Assembly (NCBI GenBank): GCA_002293025.1
Contig: DBCL01000014.1
Coordinates: 280,302 to 306,783 of the forward strand
Direction of reading: 5' to 3'
From: Actinobacteria bacterium UBA959
GTDB lineage: Bacteria > Actinomycetota > Actinomycetes > S36-B12 > UBA5976
DNA length: 26,482 bases
Part shown: positions 15,459-24,398 of the stretch, in pieces
Layout of the letters: every line of letters begins with the position of its first letter
Numbering within the stretch: position 1 is the stretch's first letter
Program-made: the position numbers and the translations under genes
Notes under the pieces: model-generated
What the model was told of the DNA's origin: nothing
Seen by the model: the letters and a program-made list of their open reading frames with translations, nothing else
Databases searched by the model: none

Positions 15459-17192
15459 GTGTTAAAAACTAATTCTTGTACCGACCTGGCAAACCAAAGT
15501 GGAAAATCTGTAGTCGCCGCTGGATGGATTGCAAAACGACGCGATCATGGCGGGGTTGCATTTTTTGATCTACGAGATGCAACTGGCGTTGTTCAGGTGG
15601 TCGTTCACGATGCCGATTTGGCACATTCACTAAAAACTGAGTCGTGTGTGGCCATTACCGGCAAGGTTCAAGCACGTCCTGAAGGCAATGAGAACAGTGA
15701 AATTCCAACTGGCAAGGTTGAATTAGTTGCAGAATCAATACAGATATTTTCTTCAGCTGGCCCACTTCCTTTTCAAATAGATGAATCAGATTCTGTTGGA
15801 GATGAATTACGCCTTAAGTATCGCTATCTAGATCTGCGGCGCCCTGAGATGGCCAGCAAGCTAAAACTGCGCTCGCGAGCAAACGCGATTGCTAGAAATG
15901 TTTTATTGAAAGAGAATTTTGTTGAAGTTGAAACTCCAACTTTTACACGATCAACACCAGAAGGTGCCCGTGATTTCTTAGTACCTGTGCGTTTACAACC
16001 TGGAAAATGGTATGCACTTCCACAGTCTCCTCAGCTATACAAGCAATTGCTCATGGTTGCAGGACTTGAGCGTTATTTTCAAATAGCCCGATGCTATCGC
16101 GATGAAGATTTCCGAGCTGATCGCCAGCCTGAATTTACTCAGTTAGATATCGAGATGTCCTTTGTAGAACAAGATGATGTTATTGCTATTGGAGAAGCAA
16201 TTATAAGGTCGTTGTGGCAAGAGTTAGGTAATTTCCAGATTCCAAAAATTGAGAAATTAACTTATTGGGAAGCAATGCGCCGTTACGGTTCAGACAAGCC
16301 TGACCTGAGATACGGTTTAGAACTAGTTGAATTAAAGGAATATTTCAAGGACACGCCTTTTAGAGTTTTTCAAAGTGATTACGTTGGTGCAATCGTGATG
16401 CCTGGTGGTGCTAGCCAATCTCGAAAACAAATGGACGCCTGGCAAGAGTGGGCCAAACAGCGTGGAGCAGCAGGCTTGGCTTGGGTTACATTCTCCGAGG
16501 ATGCAGAGGTTATTGGTCCAGTTGCTAAGAACATAAGTGACTCCGAGCGCGCTGGCTTGATGGCTGCCTTAGGCGCCAAACCCGGAGATGCAGTGTTTTT
16601 TGCCGCTGGTGAAGTATCAGCGTCTAGGAATTTGTTGGCTGCTGCTCGAGCTGAAATTGCTGAAAGATTGGGCTTAGCTAAAGATGGTGAATGGTCATTT
16701 GTGTGGATCGTAGATGCACCAATGTTTGAACTTACTGATGAAGGTAACTGGACCTCAGTTCATCATCCCTTTACCTCACCGCACACTTCTTATGTAGAAA
16801 GTTTTGATCAAGATCCAGGTACCGCGCTGGCTTGGGCTTATGACATTGTTTGCAATGGATACGAAATAGGCGGTGGTTCCATCCGAATTCATGATTCTAA
16901 AGTTCAAAGTCGTGTATTTTCACTATTGGGTATTTCGGATGAACAAGCTAAAGATAAGTTCGGCTTTCTATTGGAAGCATTTGAATTTGGGCCACCGCCA
17001 CATGGAGGTATTGCTTTTGGCTGGGATCGCATCTGTATGTTGCTTGCAGGCGCAGATAACTTAAGAGAAGTTATTGCTTTCCCTAAAACTGGTGGTGGAT
17101 CTGACCCTTTAACTGGCGCACCAACTTTTATAACTCAAGTTCAGCGCCGAGAAGCCAATATTGATGCAAAACCTGAGACGAAGACAACATGA
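15459..17192 (+). CDS. aspS: Aspartyl-tRNA synthetase, possibly Asp/Asn non-discriminating
   Basis: Class IIb bacterial-type synthetase of 577 residues: OB-fold anticodon domain with GWIAKRRDHGG, catalytic motif 2 around QIARCYRDEDFRADRQPEF, the GAD insertion, and motif 3 (HGGIAFGWDRI). I chose the GTG at 15459 because it gives the family N-terminus MLKTNS; the GTG at 15438 overlaps hisS and adds seven non-conserved residues. His30 in RRDHGG matches the histidine that, in Pseudomonas and mycobacterial enzymes, goes with charging both tRNA-Asp and tRNA-Asn. If so, this genome would need GatCAB to make Asn-tRNA; that gene is not in the window. FGPPPHGG contains a three-proline run, a potential EF-P-dependent site. 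It overlaps alaS by four bases. Confidence 0.97.
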   Translation: MLKTNSCTDLANQSGKSVVAAGWIAKRRDHGGVAFFDLRDATGVVQVVVHDADLAHSLKTESCVAITGKVQARPEGNENSEIPTGKVELVAESIQIFSSAGPLPFQIDESDSVGDELRLKYRYLDLRRPEMASKLKLRSRANAIARNVLLKENFVEVETPTFTRSTPEGARDFLVPVRLQPGKWYALPQSPQLYKQLLMVAGLERYFQIARCYRDEDFRADRQPEFTQLDIEMSFVEQDDVIAIGEAIIRSLWQELGNFQIPKIEKLTYWEAMRRYGSDKPDLRYGLELVELKEYFKDTPFRVFQSDYVGAIVMPGGASQSRKQMDAWQEWAKQRGAAGLAWVTFSEDAEVIGPVAKNISDSERAGLMAALGAKPGDAVFFAAGEVSASRNLLAAARAEIAERLGLAKDGEWSFVWIVDAPMFELTDEGNWTSVHHPFTSPHTSYVESFDQDPGTALAWAYDIVCNGYEIGGGSIRIHDSKVQSRVFSLLGISDEQAKDKFGFLLEAFEFGPPPHGGIAFGWDRICMLLAGADNLREVIAFPKTGGGSDPLTGAPTFITQVQRREANIDAKPETKTT

Positions 17193-19858
17193 AGTCCGCA
17201 GAAATCAGAAAGCGTTTTCTAGACTTCTTCGAAGCAGAGGGACATACAGTCGTCCCTTCCGCTTCGCTAATCGCTCCAGACCCAACTTTATTGTTAGTAA
17301 ACGCAGGTATGGTTCCGTTCAAGCCATATTTCTTAGGTGAAACTGCTGCGCCGTTTCGCACTGCCACATCAATTCAAAAGTGTGTTCGAACCCTTGATAT
17401 TGAGGAAGTTGGGAAAACCACTAGACATGCCTCCTTTTTCCAAATGTGCGGTAATTTCTCTTTTGGTGATTACTTCAAAGAGGGCGCTATCGATCTAGCT
17501 TGGCGATTGCTCACGAATTCCGAGGATGCCGGTGGATACGGGTTTGATCCTCAGAAATTATGGGTTACGGTTTATTTGGACGATGATGAATCTTTCAACA
17601 TCTGGGAACAAAAGATTGGTATTCCTAAAGAACGAATTCAACGCCGCGATATGGCAGATAATTTCTGGTCCATGGGAGTTCCTGGACCTTGTGGTCCTTG
17701 CTCCGAAATCTATTTTGATCGTGGTCCAGATTATGGGAAAGATGGTGGGCCGATAGCAGATGAGAATCGCTATTTGGAAATTTGGAATCTAGTATTTATG
17801 CAGTTCGAAAGAGGTGCAGGCGGAGGTAAGAATAGTTATCCAATATTGGGTGATTTACCCGCTAAAAATATTGATACTGGAATGGGCCTAGAGAGAATGG
17901 CTGCTATTTTGCAAGGCGTCGAAAATATCTATGAGATTGACACAACTAAACAGATTTTAGATAAAGCGGCAATACTTAGTGGTGCTTTATATGGAGCAGA
18001 TGATGAGTCGGATGTTCGCTTAAGAGTTGTTGCGGATCATGCTAGAACAGCAGCCTTCCTTTTAGGGGATGGAGTTCTCCCTGGAAATGAAGGGCGAGGT
18101 TATGTTCTGCGCCGCATGATGAGGCGCGTTATGAGGTCTATGAGGTTGCTCGGCCTCGAGGAGCCATGCTTGGTCGAGTTGATAGATACGGCCATTAATT
18201 CGATGCAGGATCAGTATCCGGAATTAGATTTAGCAAGACATCGCATCCTTGCTGCTGCAAAAGGAGAAGAAACTTCCTTTAGGCAAACTTTAAAGACCGG
18301 CTCAAGTATCTTTGATACAACTGCTGACGAACTTAAGCTCTCAAAACAAACTCGTTTGACTGGCGAACAAGCTTTTGTGATGCATGACACCTACGGTTTT
18401 CCAATTGATTTAACACTTGAGATGGCCAGCGAACGTGGTTTAACTGTTGATGAAGATGGATTCAAGAGGTTGATGACTGAGCAGCGTGACCGCGCCAAGG
18501 CAGACGCTAAAGGACGTAAGGCTAAACTTGCTGATCTATCAGCTTATCGACAAGCGGCAGACCAAGTTGGTCCAACCAGTTTTATTGGTTATCAACACAG
18601 CAGGGCTGATACAAAAATTGGTGCGCTACTAGTTGATGGCGCAATCGCTAAAAACGCAGTACAAGGTGATTTAGTTGAAATAGTTCTCCCTGCAACGCCG
18701 TTTTATGCTGAAGGCGGAGGTCAGATATCTGATCAAGGAAGAATTGCATCGGCTACAGGCGCAATCGTGGAAATTGATGATGTGCAACAGCCTATTAGCG
18801 GCCTCTTCGTTCATTATGGGCGCGTTATTGATGGTGAAATTATTCAAGGGGACTTGGTTTTAGCAAGCATTGATCACGATCGGCGTTTAGCTATTTCTAG
18901 AGCGCACACAGCAACACATATGATTCATAAAGCCTTTAGAGAGTTGCTTGGTGAGACCGCTACCCAGATGGGCAGCGAAAATGCCCCTGGTCGACTTCGA
19001 TTTGATTTCCCATCTGCGGGCGCTGTGCCTAAATCAATGTTGATAGATGTAGAAGATCGGGTCAATTCGCTCCTGATTCAAAATTTACCTGTCACTGAAA
19101 CCTTAATGACCCAAGCAGATGCGATCTCGGCAGGCGCGATGGCGTTGTTCGGCGAAAAATACGGCGATCAGGTTCGAGTTATATCTGTTGGAGATTGGGC
19201 TAAAGAGCTTTGCGGTGGAACTCACACTGATTTCTCCGGTCAGCTGGGTTTAGTTACCTTCCTATCGGAATCCTCAATAGGGGCTGGGATTAGAAGGGTG
19301 GAGGCACTTGTGGGTTCAGATGCTCATAGGTTTTTAGCTAAGGAACACCTACTAGTTGCCCAGTTATCAGAAATGTTGAAAGTTCGTTCAGAAGAATTAC
19401 CTGAGCGCATTGAGGTAATGATCTCCAAACTAAAAGATGCTGAGAAGTTAATTGAACAGTCAAGAAGAAATACGTTGCTTCAACGTGCTGCTGAGGTAAT
19501 TGGGAAGCCCAACCGAATTTCTGATATAGAAATGTACGCGTTCTCTGAACCAAACTTGTCAATGGATGAGTTAAGAGAACTTACAACCAGAGCAAAGGGA
19601 AATAATCCAAACAGTGTTGTTTTTGCTCTTAGCCCTAATGAGAATGGCTATTCGATAATAGTTGGATCTGGATCAGCAGCTGTGTTGGCGGGAGCATCCG
19701 CAAAAGTTCTTTTATCTAGATTGACTGAACAATTTGGAGGTAAAGGTGGCGGAAAGGACGAACTAACTCAAGGTTCTCTTGATTCCAAATTGGATTCAGA
19801 AAAAATCCTTGCTCAACTGCCAGCAATTTTGGCGACGGTGTTAAACGGTAAGGCTTGA
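17189..19858 (+). CDS. alaS: Alanyl-tRNA synthetase
   Basis: Class II synthetase with editing function, 889 residues, full bacterial length. The aminoacylation domain includes FQMCGNFSFGDYFKEGAI and VPGPCGPCSEIYFD. The editing site has zinc ligands His573 and His577 (HTATH) and Cys675 and His679 (CGGTH), so mischarged Ser- or Gly-tRNA can be cleared. The C-terminal oligomerisation domain (DHHA1) has the glycine-rich GGKGGGK. ATG at 17189 overlaps the aspS stop as ATGA. In many actinobacteria rarA and rpsD lie between aspS and alaS; here the two genes touch directly. Confidence 0.98.
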   Translation: MKSAEIRKRFLDFFEAEGHTVVPSASLIAPDPTLLLVNAGMVPFKPYFLGETAAPFRTATSIQKCVRTLDIEEVGKTTRHASFFQMCGNFSFGDYFKEGAIDLAWRLLTNSEDAGGYGFDPQKLWVTVYLDDDESFNIWEQKIGIPKERIQRRDMADNFWSMGVPGPCGPCSEIYFDRGPDYGKDGGPIADENRYLEIWNLVFMQFERGAGGGKNSYPILGDLPAKNIDTGMGLERMAAILQGVENIYEIDTTKQILDKAAILSGALYGADDESDVRLRVVADHARTAAFLLGDGVLPGNEGRGYVLRRMMRRVMRSMRLLGLEEPCLVELIDTAINSMQDQYPELDLARHRILAAAKGEETSFRQTLKTGSSIFDTTADELKLSKQTRLTGEQAFVMHDTYGFPIDLTLEMASERGLTVDEDGFKRLMTEQRDRAKADAKGRKAKLADLSAYRQAADQVGPTSFIGYQHSRADTKIGALLVDGAIAKNAVQGDLVEIVLPATPFYAEGGGQISDQGRIASATGAIVEIDDVQQPISGLFVHYGRVIDGEIIQGDLVLASIDHDRRLAISRAHTATHMIHKAFRELLGETATQMGSENAPGRLRFDFPSAGAVPKSMLIDVEDRVNSLLIQNLPVTETLMTQADAISAGAMALFGEKYGDQVRVISVGDWAKELCGGTHTDFSGQLGLVTFLSESSIGAGIRRVEALVGSDAHRFLAKEHLLVAQLSEMLKVRSEELPERIEVMISKLKDAEKLIEQSRRNTLLQRAAEVIGKPNRISDIEMYAFSEPNLSMDELRELTTRAKGNNPNSVVFALSPNENGYSIIVGSGSAAVLAGASAKVLLSRLTEQFGGKGGGKDELTQGSLDSKLDSEKILAQLPAILATVLNGKA

Positions 19859-19860
19859 TA

Positions 19861-20304
19861 ATGCTCGCCCTAGGGATTGATTACGGGAAGGTGAGAATTG
19901 GGCTTGCAGCGCATAGTGCTGGCAGCACAATAGCTTTTCCATTAGAAGTTATAAAGCATCGAAGCTTTGATGATCGCTTTTCTACAGTTTTATCTGAAAG
20001 AGAAATTAATCGAATATATGTTGGCTTACCCCTGCAAATGGATGGTGAATTAGGCCCCGCTGCACAAGAAGTTTTGAAATGGGTACGAGCAAAACAGAAG
20101 ATGTTTTCTTCCATCGAATGGCGAGTAATTGATGAGCGCTTAACCACTGTCGGAATTTCAAAGAATTTGTCTGATCAAGGTATTTCAACCAAAGATCAAA
20201 GGGCATTCATTGACGCAGCTGCAGCATGTGAGATTTTAAATGGGGCGCTTGTTTCTGAAGAAAAACTGGGATTGCGAGTTGGGCAGTTAATTGAAAATAT
20301 CTAA
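19861..20304 (+). CDS. ruvX: YqgF/RuvX family putative pre-16S rRNA nuclease
   Basis: A 147-residue RNase H-like protein thought to process the 5' end of 16S rRNA; earlier called a Holliday-junction resolvase. Visible motifs: GIDYGKVRIGLA with Asp7, VGLPLQMDGELG, VIDERLTTVG, and IDAAAACEIL with the final acidic residue. I prefer ATG 19861, two bases after the alaS stop; an in-frame TTG at 19855 overlaps alaS and adds two residues. The alaS-ruvX-mltG order is widely conserved. Its last 14 bases overlap the mltG start. Confidence 0.93.
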   Translation: MLALGIDYGKVRIGLAAHSAGSTIAFPLEVIKHRSFDDRFSTVLSEREINRIYVGLPLQMDGELGPAAQEVLKWVRAKQKMFSSIEWRVIDERLTTVGISKNLSDQGISTKDQRAFIDAAAACEILNGALVSEEKLGLRVGQLIENI

Positions 20305-21334
20305 GCGCAAGAGATTGGTCACTTTCTTAGTGATTGTTTCATTGCTTCTTATTGGAATTTACAGTTTATATCCGAGAGGACCGCAAGAAAATTGGTCAGG
20401 GTCCGGATCTGGTGAAGTGGTAATAGAAATTCCGCCAGGGGTCAACCTGACCAAAGTTGGTGAAATATTAGAAGAGGCCGGGGTAGTTGAAGAATCTTAT
20501 TTCTTTGCAATCGCTACTTACGATCGTCCCGATGCCACCAAGATCCAACCAGGACGTTACGTAATGGCCTTACGAATGGGATCTGATAACGCAATTGATC
20601 GTTTGTTAGATCCTGCCAATCGAAGGTCATTAAAAGTTGTCCTTCCGGAGGGTATGCGGCTATCTCAATCGGTGATGAAATTAGCATCGGCATTAAAAGT
20701 TGATAGCAAATTGGTTATGGCCTCCATTAAACGTTTAGAGCAAGGTGAATTAACAATTAAGCTGCCAAGTTACTCTTTGGGATCTGCGGAGGGATTCCTA
20801 TATCCGGCCACTTACACTTTTGATGATAATGTAAAAATAGATCAAGTCATCGAAACTATTATCGAGAGGTTTAATCAGGCGGCAGTTACTACTGATTTAG
20901 TTACTCAAGCGAAGAAATTAGGTTTTTCTCCTAGAGAGATTTTAACAATGGCATCATTAGCCGAGTCAGAATCTGCGCCTGCGGATTTTGGAAAAGTTGT
21001 GCGGGTTATCCTAAATAGGTTAAAAGAGCCAATGCCCTTACAGTTTGACTCAACTATCAATTACGCCCTGGAAACTACCAAGCTGCTTTTTACAAAAGAT
21101 GAATTTAATATCAATTCCCCCTACAACACATACCGTTTCCCTGGTTTACCTCCTGGTCCAATTAATTCGCCCGGGGAGCAGGCGATTGCTGCAGTGCTGA
21201 ATCCAGCAGCAGGGGACTGGCTGTATTTTGTCAGCACAAATCCAAACGCTGGAATAACCAAATTTGCAAGCAGTTATAGTGAATTCCTAAAGTACCGTGC
21301 GGAATTTCAAAATTGGTATCGGGAGAATAATTGA
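20291..21334 (+). CDS. mltG: Endolytic murein transglycosylase MltG
   Basis: Membrane-anchored lytic transglycosylase that cleaves nascent glycan strands and so ends peptidoglycan chain growth. The 347 residues have a basic N-terminus, one TM helix (about 9-27), a LysM-like module (about 42-110) and a YceG catalytic domain. Glu225 in MASLAESES aligns with the catalytic glutamate of the E. coli enzyme (family form ASIVEKE), followed by ILNRLKEPMPLQFDSTINYA and GLPPGPINSPG. The start is a TTG at 20291 inside ruvX; the next in-frame start would damage the positively charged end of the TM segment. The stop TGA shares a base with the aroE ATG (TGATG). Confidence 0.94.
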   Translation: MKISKRKRLVTFLVIVSLLLIGIYSLYPRGPQENWSGSGSGEVVIEIPPGVNLTKVGEILEEAGVVEESYFFAIATYDRPDATKIQPGRYVMALRMGSDNAIDRLLDPANRRSLKVVLPEGMRLSQSVMKLASALKVDSKLVMASIKRLEQGELTIKLPSYSLGSAEGFLYPATYTFDDNVKIDQVIETIIERFNQAAVTTDLVTQAKKLGFSPREILTMASLAESESAPADFGKVVRVILNRLKEPMPLQFDSTINYALETTKLLFTKDEFNINSPYNTYRFPGLPPGPINSPGEQAIAAVLNPAAGDWLYFVSTNPNAGITKFASSYSEFLKYRAEFQNWYRENN

Positions 21335-22236
21335 TGTATGACCTACGGGCGAAGCCCGCGGATATTAGTAACGCAACACAAGCGCATGTCTTGGGTTTGC
21401 CAGTATCGCATTCACTTAGCCCCAAATTGCACACTGCAGCTTATGTTCATCTAGGCCTACCATTTAGTTATACTGCTATAGAAGTTGATGAGCAGGATCT
21501 CCCGGTTTTTGTAGAGAAATTACGATCAGGTACTTTGCTTGGTTTGAGTTTAACAATGCCGCTTAAATCGCGAGCATTCGAATTAGCAGATGAGATGACT
21601 GAAACTGTTCGCGTAACTAAGTCTGCAAACACCTTAGTTCTTAGAGAAGGGAAAATTTGGGCGGAAAACACAGATGTGTATGGAATCAAATGTGCTCTCG
21701 ACCTAAGGGACGAGATACTTAAAGAATCCTGGTTTGTATTAGGCACAGGTGCTACTGCTCGTTCTGCAATTTTGGCTTTGCAGCAGTTAGGAGTATCTAA
21801 CATTTGTGTTGTGGGTCGCAATCATAAGATACTCAGTGTCATCAAGTCTGATTTTCAGGTATCTACATCTTCATTTACAGACATTAGACATATGAAGAAC
21901 GCTATCAATACTCTCCCGATATCGGCTCAATTGGAAATTTTAGATCTTAAGCCGCGTGAAGCAATTGCTTTCGACGCGATGAATAACCCTTGGCCAACTC
22001 CGGTTTCAGATACAGCTGCCATTGAACTTGGATCTGCGATTACTAAAGATCTTCAAGTTTTGTTAGATGTAGTTTACACGCCGTGGCCTACTCCTTTTGC
22101 GATTCGAGTCGAATCACAGCATGGAATTGTTTTTGATGGCTTACAAATGCTTATACATCAAGCCCACGCGCAAGTTGAGATAATGACTGGTATGGCGTTA
22201 CCAGTTTCTATTATGAGCGAGGCTGTCACCCGCTAG
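21334..22236 (+). CDS. aroE: Shikimate dehydrogenase
   Basis: Reduces 3-dehydroshikimate to shikimate with NADPH, step 4 of the shikimate pathway. The 300-residue protein has the substrate site SHSLSP (25-30), Lys78 in LTMPLKSRAF and Asp114 in ENTDVYG as catalytic pair, Asn99, and the dinucleotide-binding GTGATARSA. The usual NVTxPxK appears as SLTMPLK, a mild variation. The ATG at 21334 overlaps the mltG stop by one base; a TTG directly upstream (21331) is an alternative. Together with aroC, aroK, aroB and aroQ downstream it covers five of the seven steps to chorismate. Confidence 0.95.
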   Translation: MYDLRAKPADISNATQAHVLGLPVSHSLSPKLHTAAYVHLGLPFSYTAIEVDEQDLPVFVEKLRSGTLLGLSLTMPLKSRAFELADEMTETVRVTKSANTLVLREGKIWAENTDVYGIKCALDLRDEILKESWFVLGTGATARSAILALQQLGVSNICVVGRNHKILSVIKSDFQVSTSSFTDIRHMKNAINTLPISAQLEILDLKPREAIAFDAMNNPWPTPVSDTAAIELGSAITKDLQVLLDVVYTPWPTPFAIRVESQHGIVFDGLQMLIHQAHAQVEIMTGMALPVSIMSEAVTR

Positions 22237-22272
22237 AAGTATTCCTGATGTAAACATGAGCAATATATCTGT

Positions 22273-22698
22273 ATGGCCTTCCTGTTCATCCCAATATTAC
22301 TCCTAATTGCCATACATGATCTAAGAACACATCGAATCCCTAATTGGATGAATCTGATCCTCTTCTGCATTTCATCTATTTATGTCGTATCAAACTTAAA
22401 AGTAAATCCATTTGCGATCTTGCAAGGTGCTACTGGGGCCGCCGTAGTCCTGTCAATTCTCATCATGATCGGAGTATTTTCCCGAGGGGGACTTGGAGGA
22501 GGCGATATTAAGATGGCCACTTCGCTCGCCTTTGCAAGCGCCTCAAGATCTTGGACCGTACTTTTCGAGGCCTGGATCAACGTTGGATTAATCGCTGGAT
22601 TGATGGGGGTTTGGATCATGATTTCAGGGAAACCTAGGAATCAGGCAATAGCTTTCGGCCCAGCCCTTGGGTTGGGGTATCTCTGGGTCTTGGTGTGA
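22273..22698 (+). CDS. A24 prepilin peptidase (short TadV/CpaA-like form)
   Basis: A 141-residue integral membrane aspartic protease with about four TM helices. The two catalytic aspartates are in the signatures IHDLRTHRIPN (Asp16) and GGGDIKM (Asp77). The N-terminal methyltransferase region of PilD is absent, so it is the short form that trims prepilins of Tad/Flp or type IV systems. No pilin gene is in the window; its substrate must be encoded elsewhere. It sits between aroE and aroC, as in mycobacteria. The ATG at 22273 is the only start after the upstream in-frame TGA at 22246, and it has no clear ribosome site, suggesting weak or coupled translation. Confidence 0.9.
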   Translation: MAFLFIPILLLIAIHDLRTHRIPNWMNLILFCISSIYVVSNLKVNPFAILQGATGAAVVLSILIMIGVFSRGGLGGGDIKMATSLAFASASRSWTVLFEAWINVGLIAGLMGVWIMISGKPRNQAIAFGPALGLGYLWVLV

Positions 22699-22710
22699 GA
22701 AACTTCGCAG

Positions 22711-23889
22711 ATGTTGCGTTGGATCACAGCAGGTGAATCACACGGACCGTCATTGACGGCCGTGATCGAAGGTATGCCTGCTGGTATTTCGATTAATACT
22801 GAAATGATCGCTGATCAGTTAATGCGCCGAAGATTAGGTGTAGGCCGCGGAGCTCGGATGAAATTTGAACGAGACGAAGTAACAATTAGTGGCGGTGTTC
22901 GTCACGGAGTCACTATGGGTGGGCCCATTGCCATCGCAATCGCAAACACTGAATGGCCAAAATGGCAGCAAGTGATGTCGGCTGATCCAATTGATGAGTC
23001 TCTGTTTGCTGATCTTGCTCGGAATGCACCTCTAACTAGGCCAAGGCCTGGACACGCAGATTTAACGGGAATGCAAAAATATGGTTTCGATGATGCCAGG
23101 CCGGTTTTAGAACGCGCATCTGCGCGTGAAACTGCATCTCGAGTTGCTTTGGGTTCAGTTGCAAAAGCTTTCTTAACTGAAATTGCAAATGTAGAAATTC
23201 TGTCGCACGTTATTTCCATTGGCAAAGTATCTGTTCCGAAGGGTACTGTCCCTACGCAGGGTGATTTGCCAAAGATCGATGAGGATCCGGTTCGGTGTTT
23301 GAATACAGAAACTTCGATTCAAATCCAAGAACTAATTGATATTGCTCATAAAGCTGGAGACACGCTTGGAGGTGTTGTGGAGGTGGTTGTCTATGGACTT
23401 CCACCTGGCTTAGGAAGTTATGTGCATAGTGATCGAAGAATCGATGCGAAACTTGCAGGAGCACTGATGGGAATTCAAGCAATAAAGGGTGTTGAAATCG
23501 GAGATGGATTCGAAACTACTCGGAATTTTGGTTCGGCAGCGCATGACGAAATCAATATAGAATCAGGGAAAATTAAACGCTCTGGAAACCGCAGTGGTGG
23601 AACCGAAGGCGGCATGACAACAGGTGAAGTGCTCAGAGTTCGAGCAGCAATGAAGCCAATCAGCACGGTTCCAAAAGCTTTAAAAACTATTGATACAAAT
23701 TCCTTAGAGCCAGCTCTAGCTCACAACCAACGCTCTGACGTGTGCGCGGTACCTGCAGCAGGGGTGGTCGCTGAAGCGATGGTTGCACTCGTACTTGCAG
23801 ATGCATTCCTCGAGAAATTTGGTGGAGATAGTGTCCAAGAGACAAAACGTAATCTTGATTCCTACCTATCTAACTTAAAATTGTCATGA
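22711..23889 (+). CDS. aroC: Chorismate synthase
   Basis: Converts EPSP to chorismate using reduced FMN, the last step of the shikimate pathway. The 392 residues contain the three family signatures: GESHGPSLTAVIEGMPAG near the N-terminus, LERASARETASRVALG in the middle, and SGGTEGGMTTGE near 290. The flavin- and substrate-binding arginines of RPRPGHADL are present. ATG at 22711 gives the conserved MLRWITAGESHG. It begins 12 bases after the prepilin peptidase stop and overlaps aroK by four bases. Confidence 0.98.
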   Translation: MLRWITAGESHGPSLTAVIEGMPAGISINTEMIADQLMRRRLGVGRGARMKFERDEVTISGGVRHGVTMGGPIAIAIANTEWPKWQQVMSADPIDESLFADLARNAPLTRPRPGHADLTGMQKYGFDDARPVLERASARETASRVALGSVAKAFLTEIANVEILSHVISIGKVSVPKGTVPTQGDLPKIDEDPVRCLNTETSIQIQELIDIAHKAGDTLGGVVEVVVYGLPPGLGSYVHSDRRIDAKLAGALMGIQAIKGVEIGDGFETTRNFGSAAHDEINIESGKIKRSGNRSGGTEGGMTTGEVLRVRAAMKPISTVPKALKTIDTNSLEPALAHNQRSDVCAVPAAGVVAEAMVALVLADAFLEKFGGDSVQETKRNLDSYLSNLKLS

Positions 23890-24398
23890 CTATTTGTGTT
23901 TTAATTGGTATGCCTGGTTCAGGTAAATCAACCATAGGAAGAGAGTTATCACGTATCCTAGGCTCAGAATTCATTGATACTGACCGAAGAATTGAATCGA
24001 AGACAGGTAGAACAGTCTCAAATATCTTTATCGAAGATGGAGAATCTGCATTTAGGGAACTCGAACGCTTCACCGTACTAGAGGCATTAAACCAATCAAA
24101 TGCAGTAGTTTCTTTAGGTGGTGGCGCGATACTTAATGATGACATCAAAGAGGCACTAAAAAATCACCGAGTCGTCTGGCTGGAAACGCCTTTAAGTGAT
24201 GCTTTCCATCGTGTTGGCCTTAATAAGGCTCGGCCATTATTGCTTCAAAATCCACGTGCAACCTTGATCAAACTCTTAGAGGAAAGAACCCCAATCTACA
24301 AAAGTTTGGCTACTTTGACAGTAAACACTGCTGATAAATCTGTTAAGGAAGTTGCTCTCGAGGTTACAGGTCTTCTTGAAAAAGAAGTTAAATCATGA
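23886..24398 (+). CDS. aroK: Shikimate kinase
   Basis: Phosphorylates shikimate at the 3-hydroxyl with ATP (step 5). The 170-residue P-loop kinase has Walker A GMPGSGKST (8-16), shikimate-binding Asp33 in FIDTDRRIE, Arg57, the GGGAIL loop (78-83), and the lid arginine in LNKARPLL. It overlaps aroC upstream and aroB downstream by ATGA, so production of the three enzymes is likely coupled. Confidence 0.97.
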   Translation: MTICVLIGMPGSGKSTIGRELSRILGSEFIDTDRRIESKTGRTVSNIFIEDGESAFRELERFTVLEALNQSNAVVSLGGGAILNDDIKEALKNHRVVWLETPLSDAFHRVGLNKARPLLLQNPRATLIKLLEERTPIYKSLATLTVNTADKSVKEVALEVTGLLEKEVKS

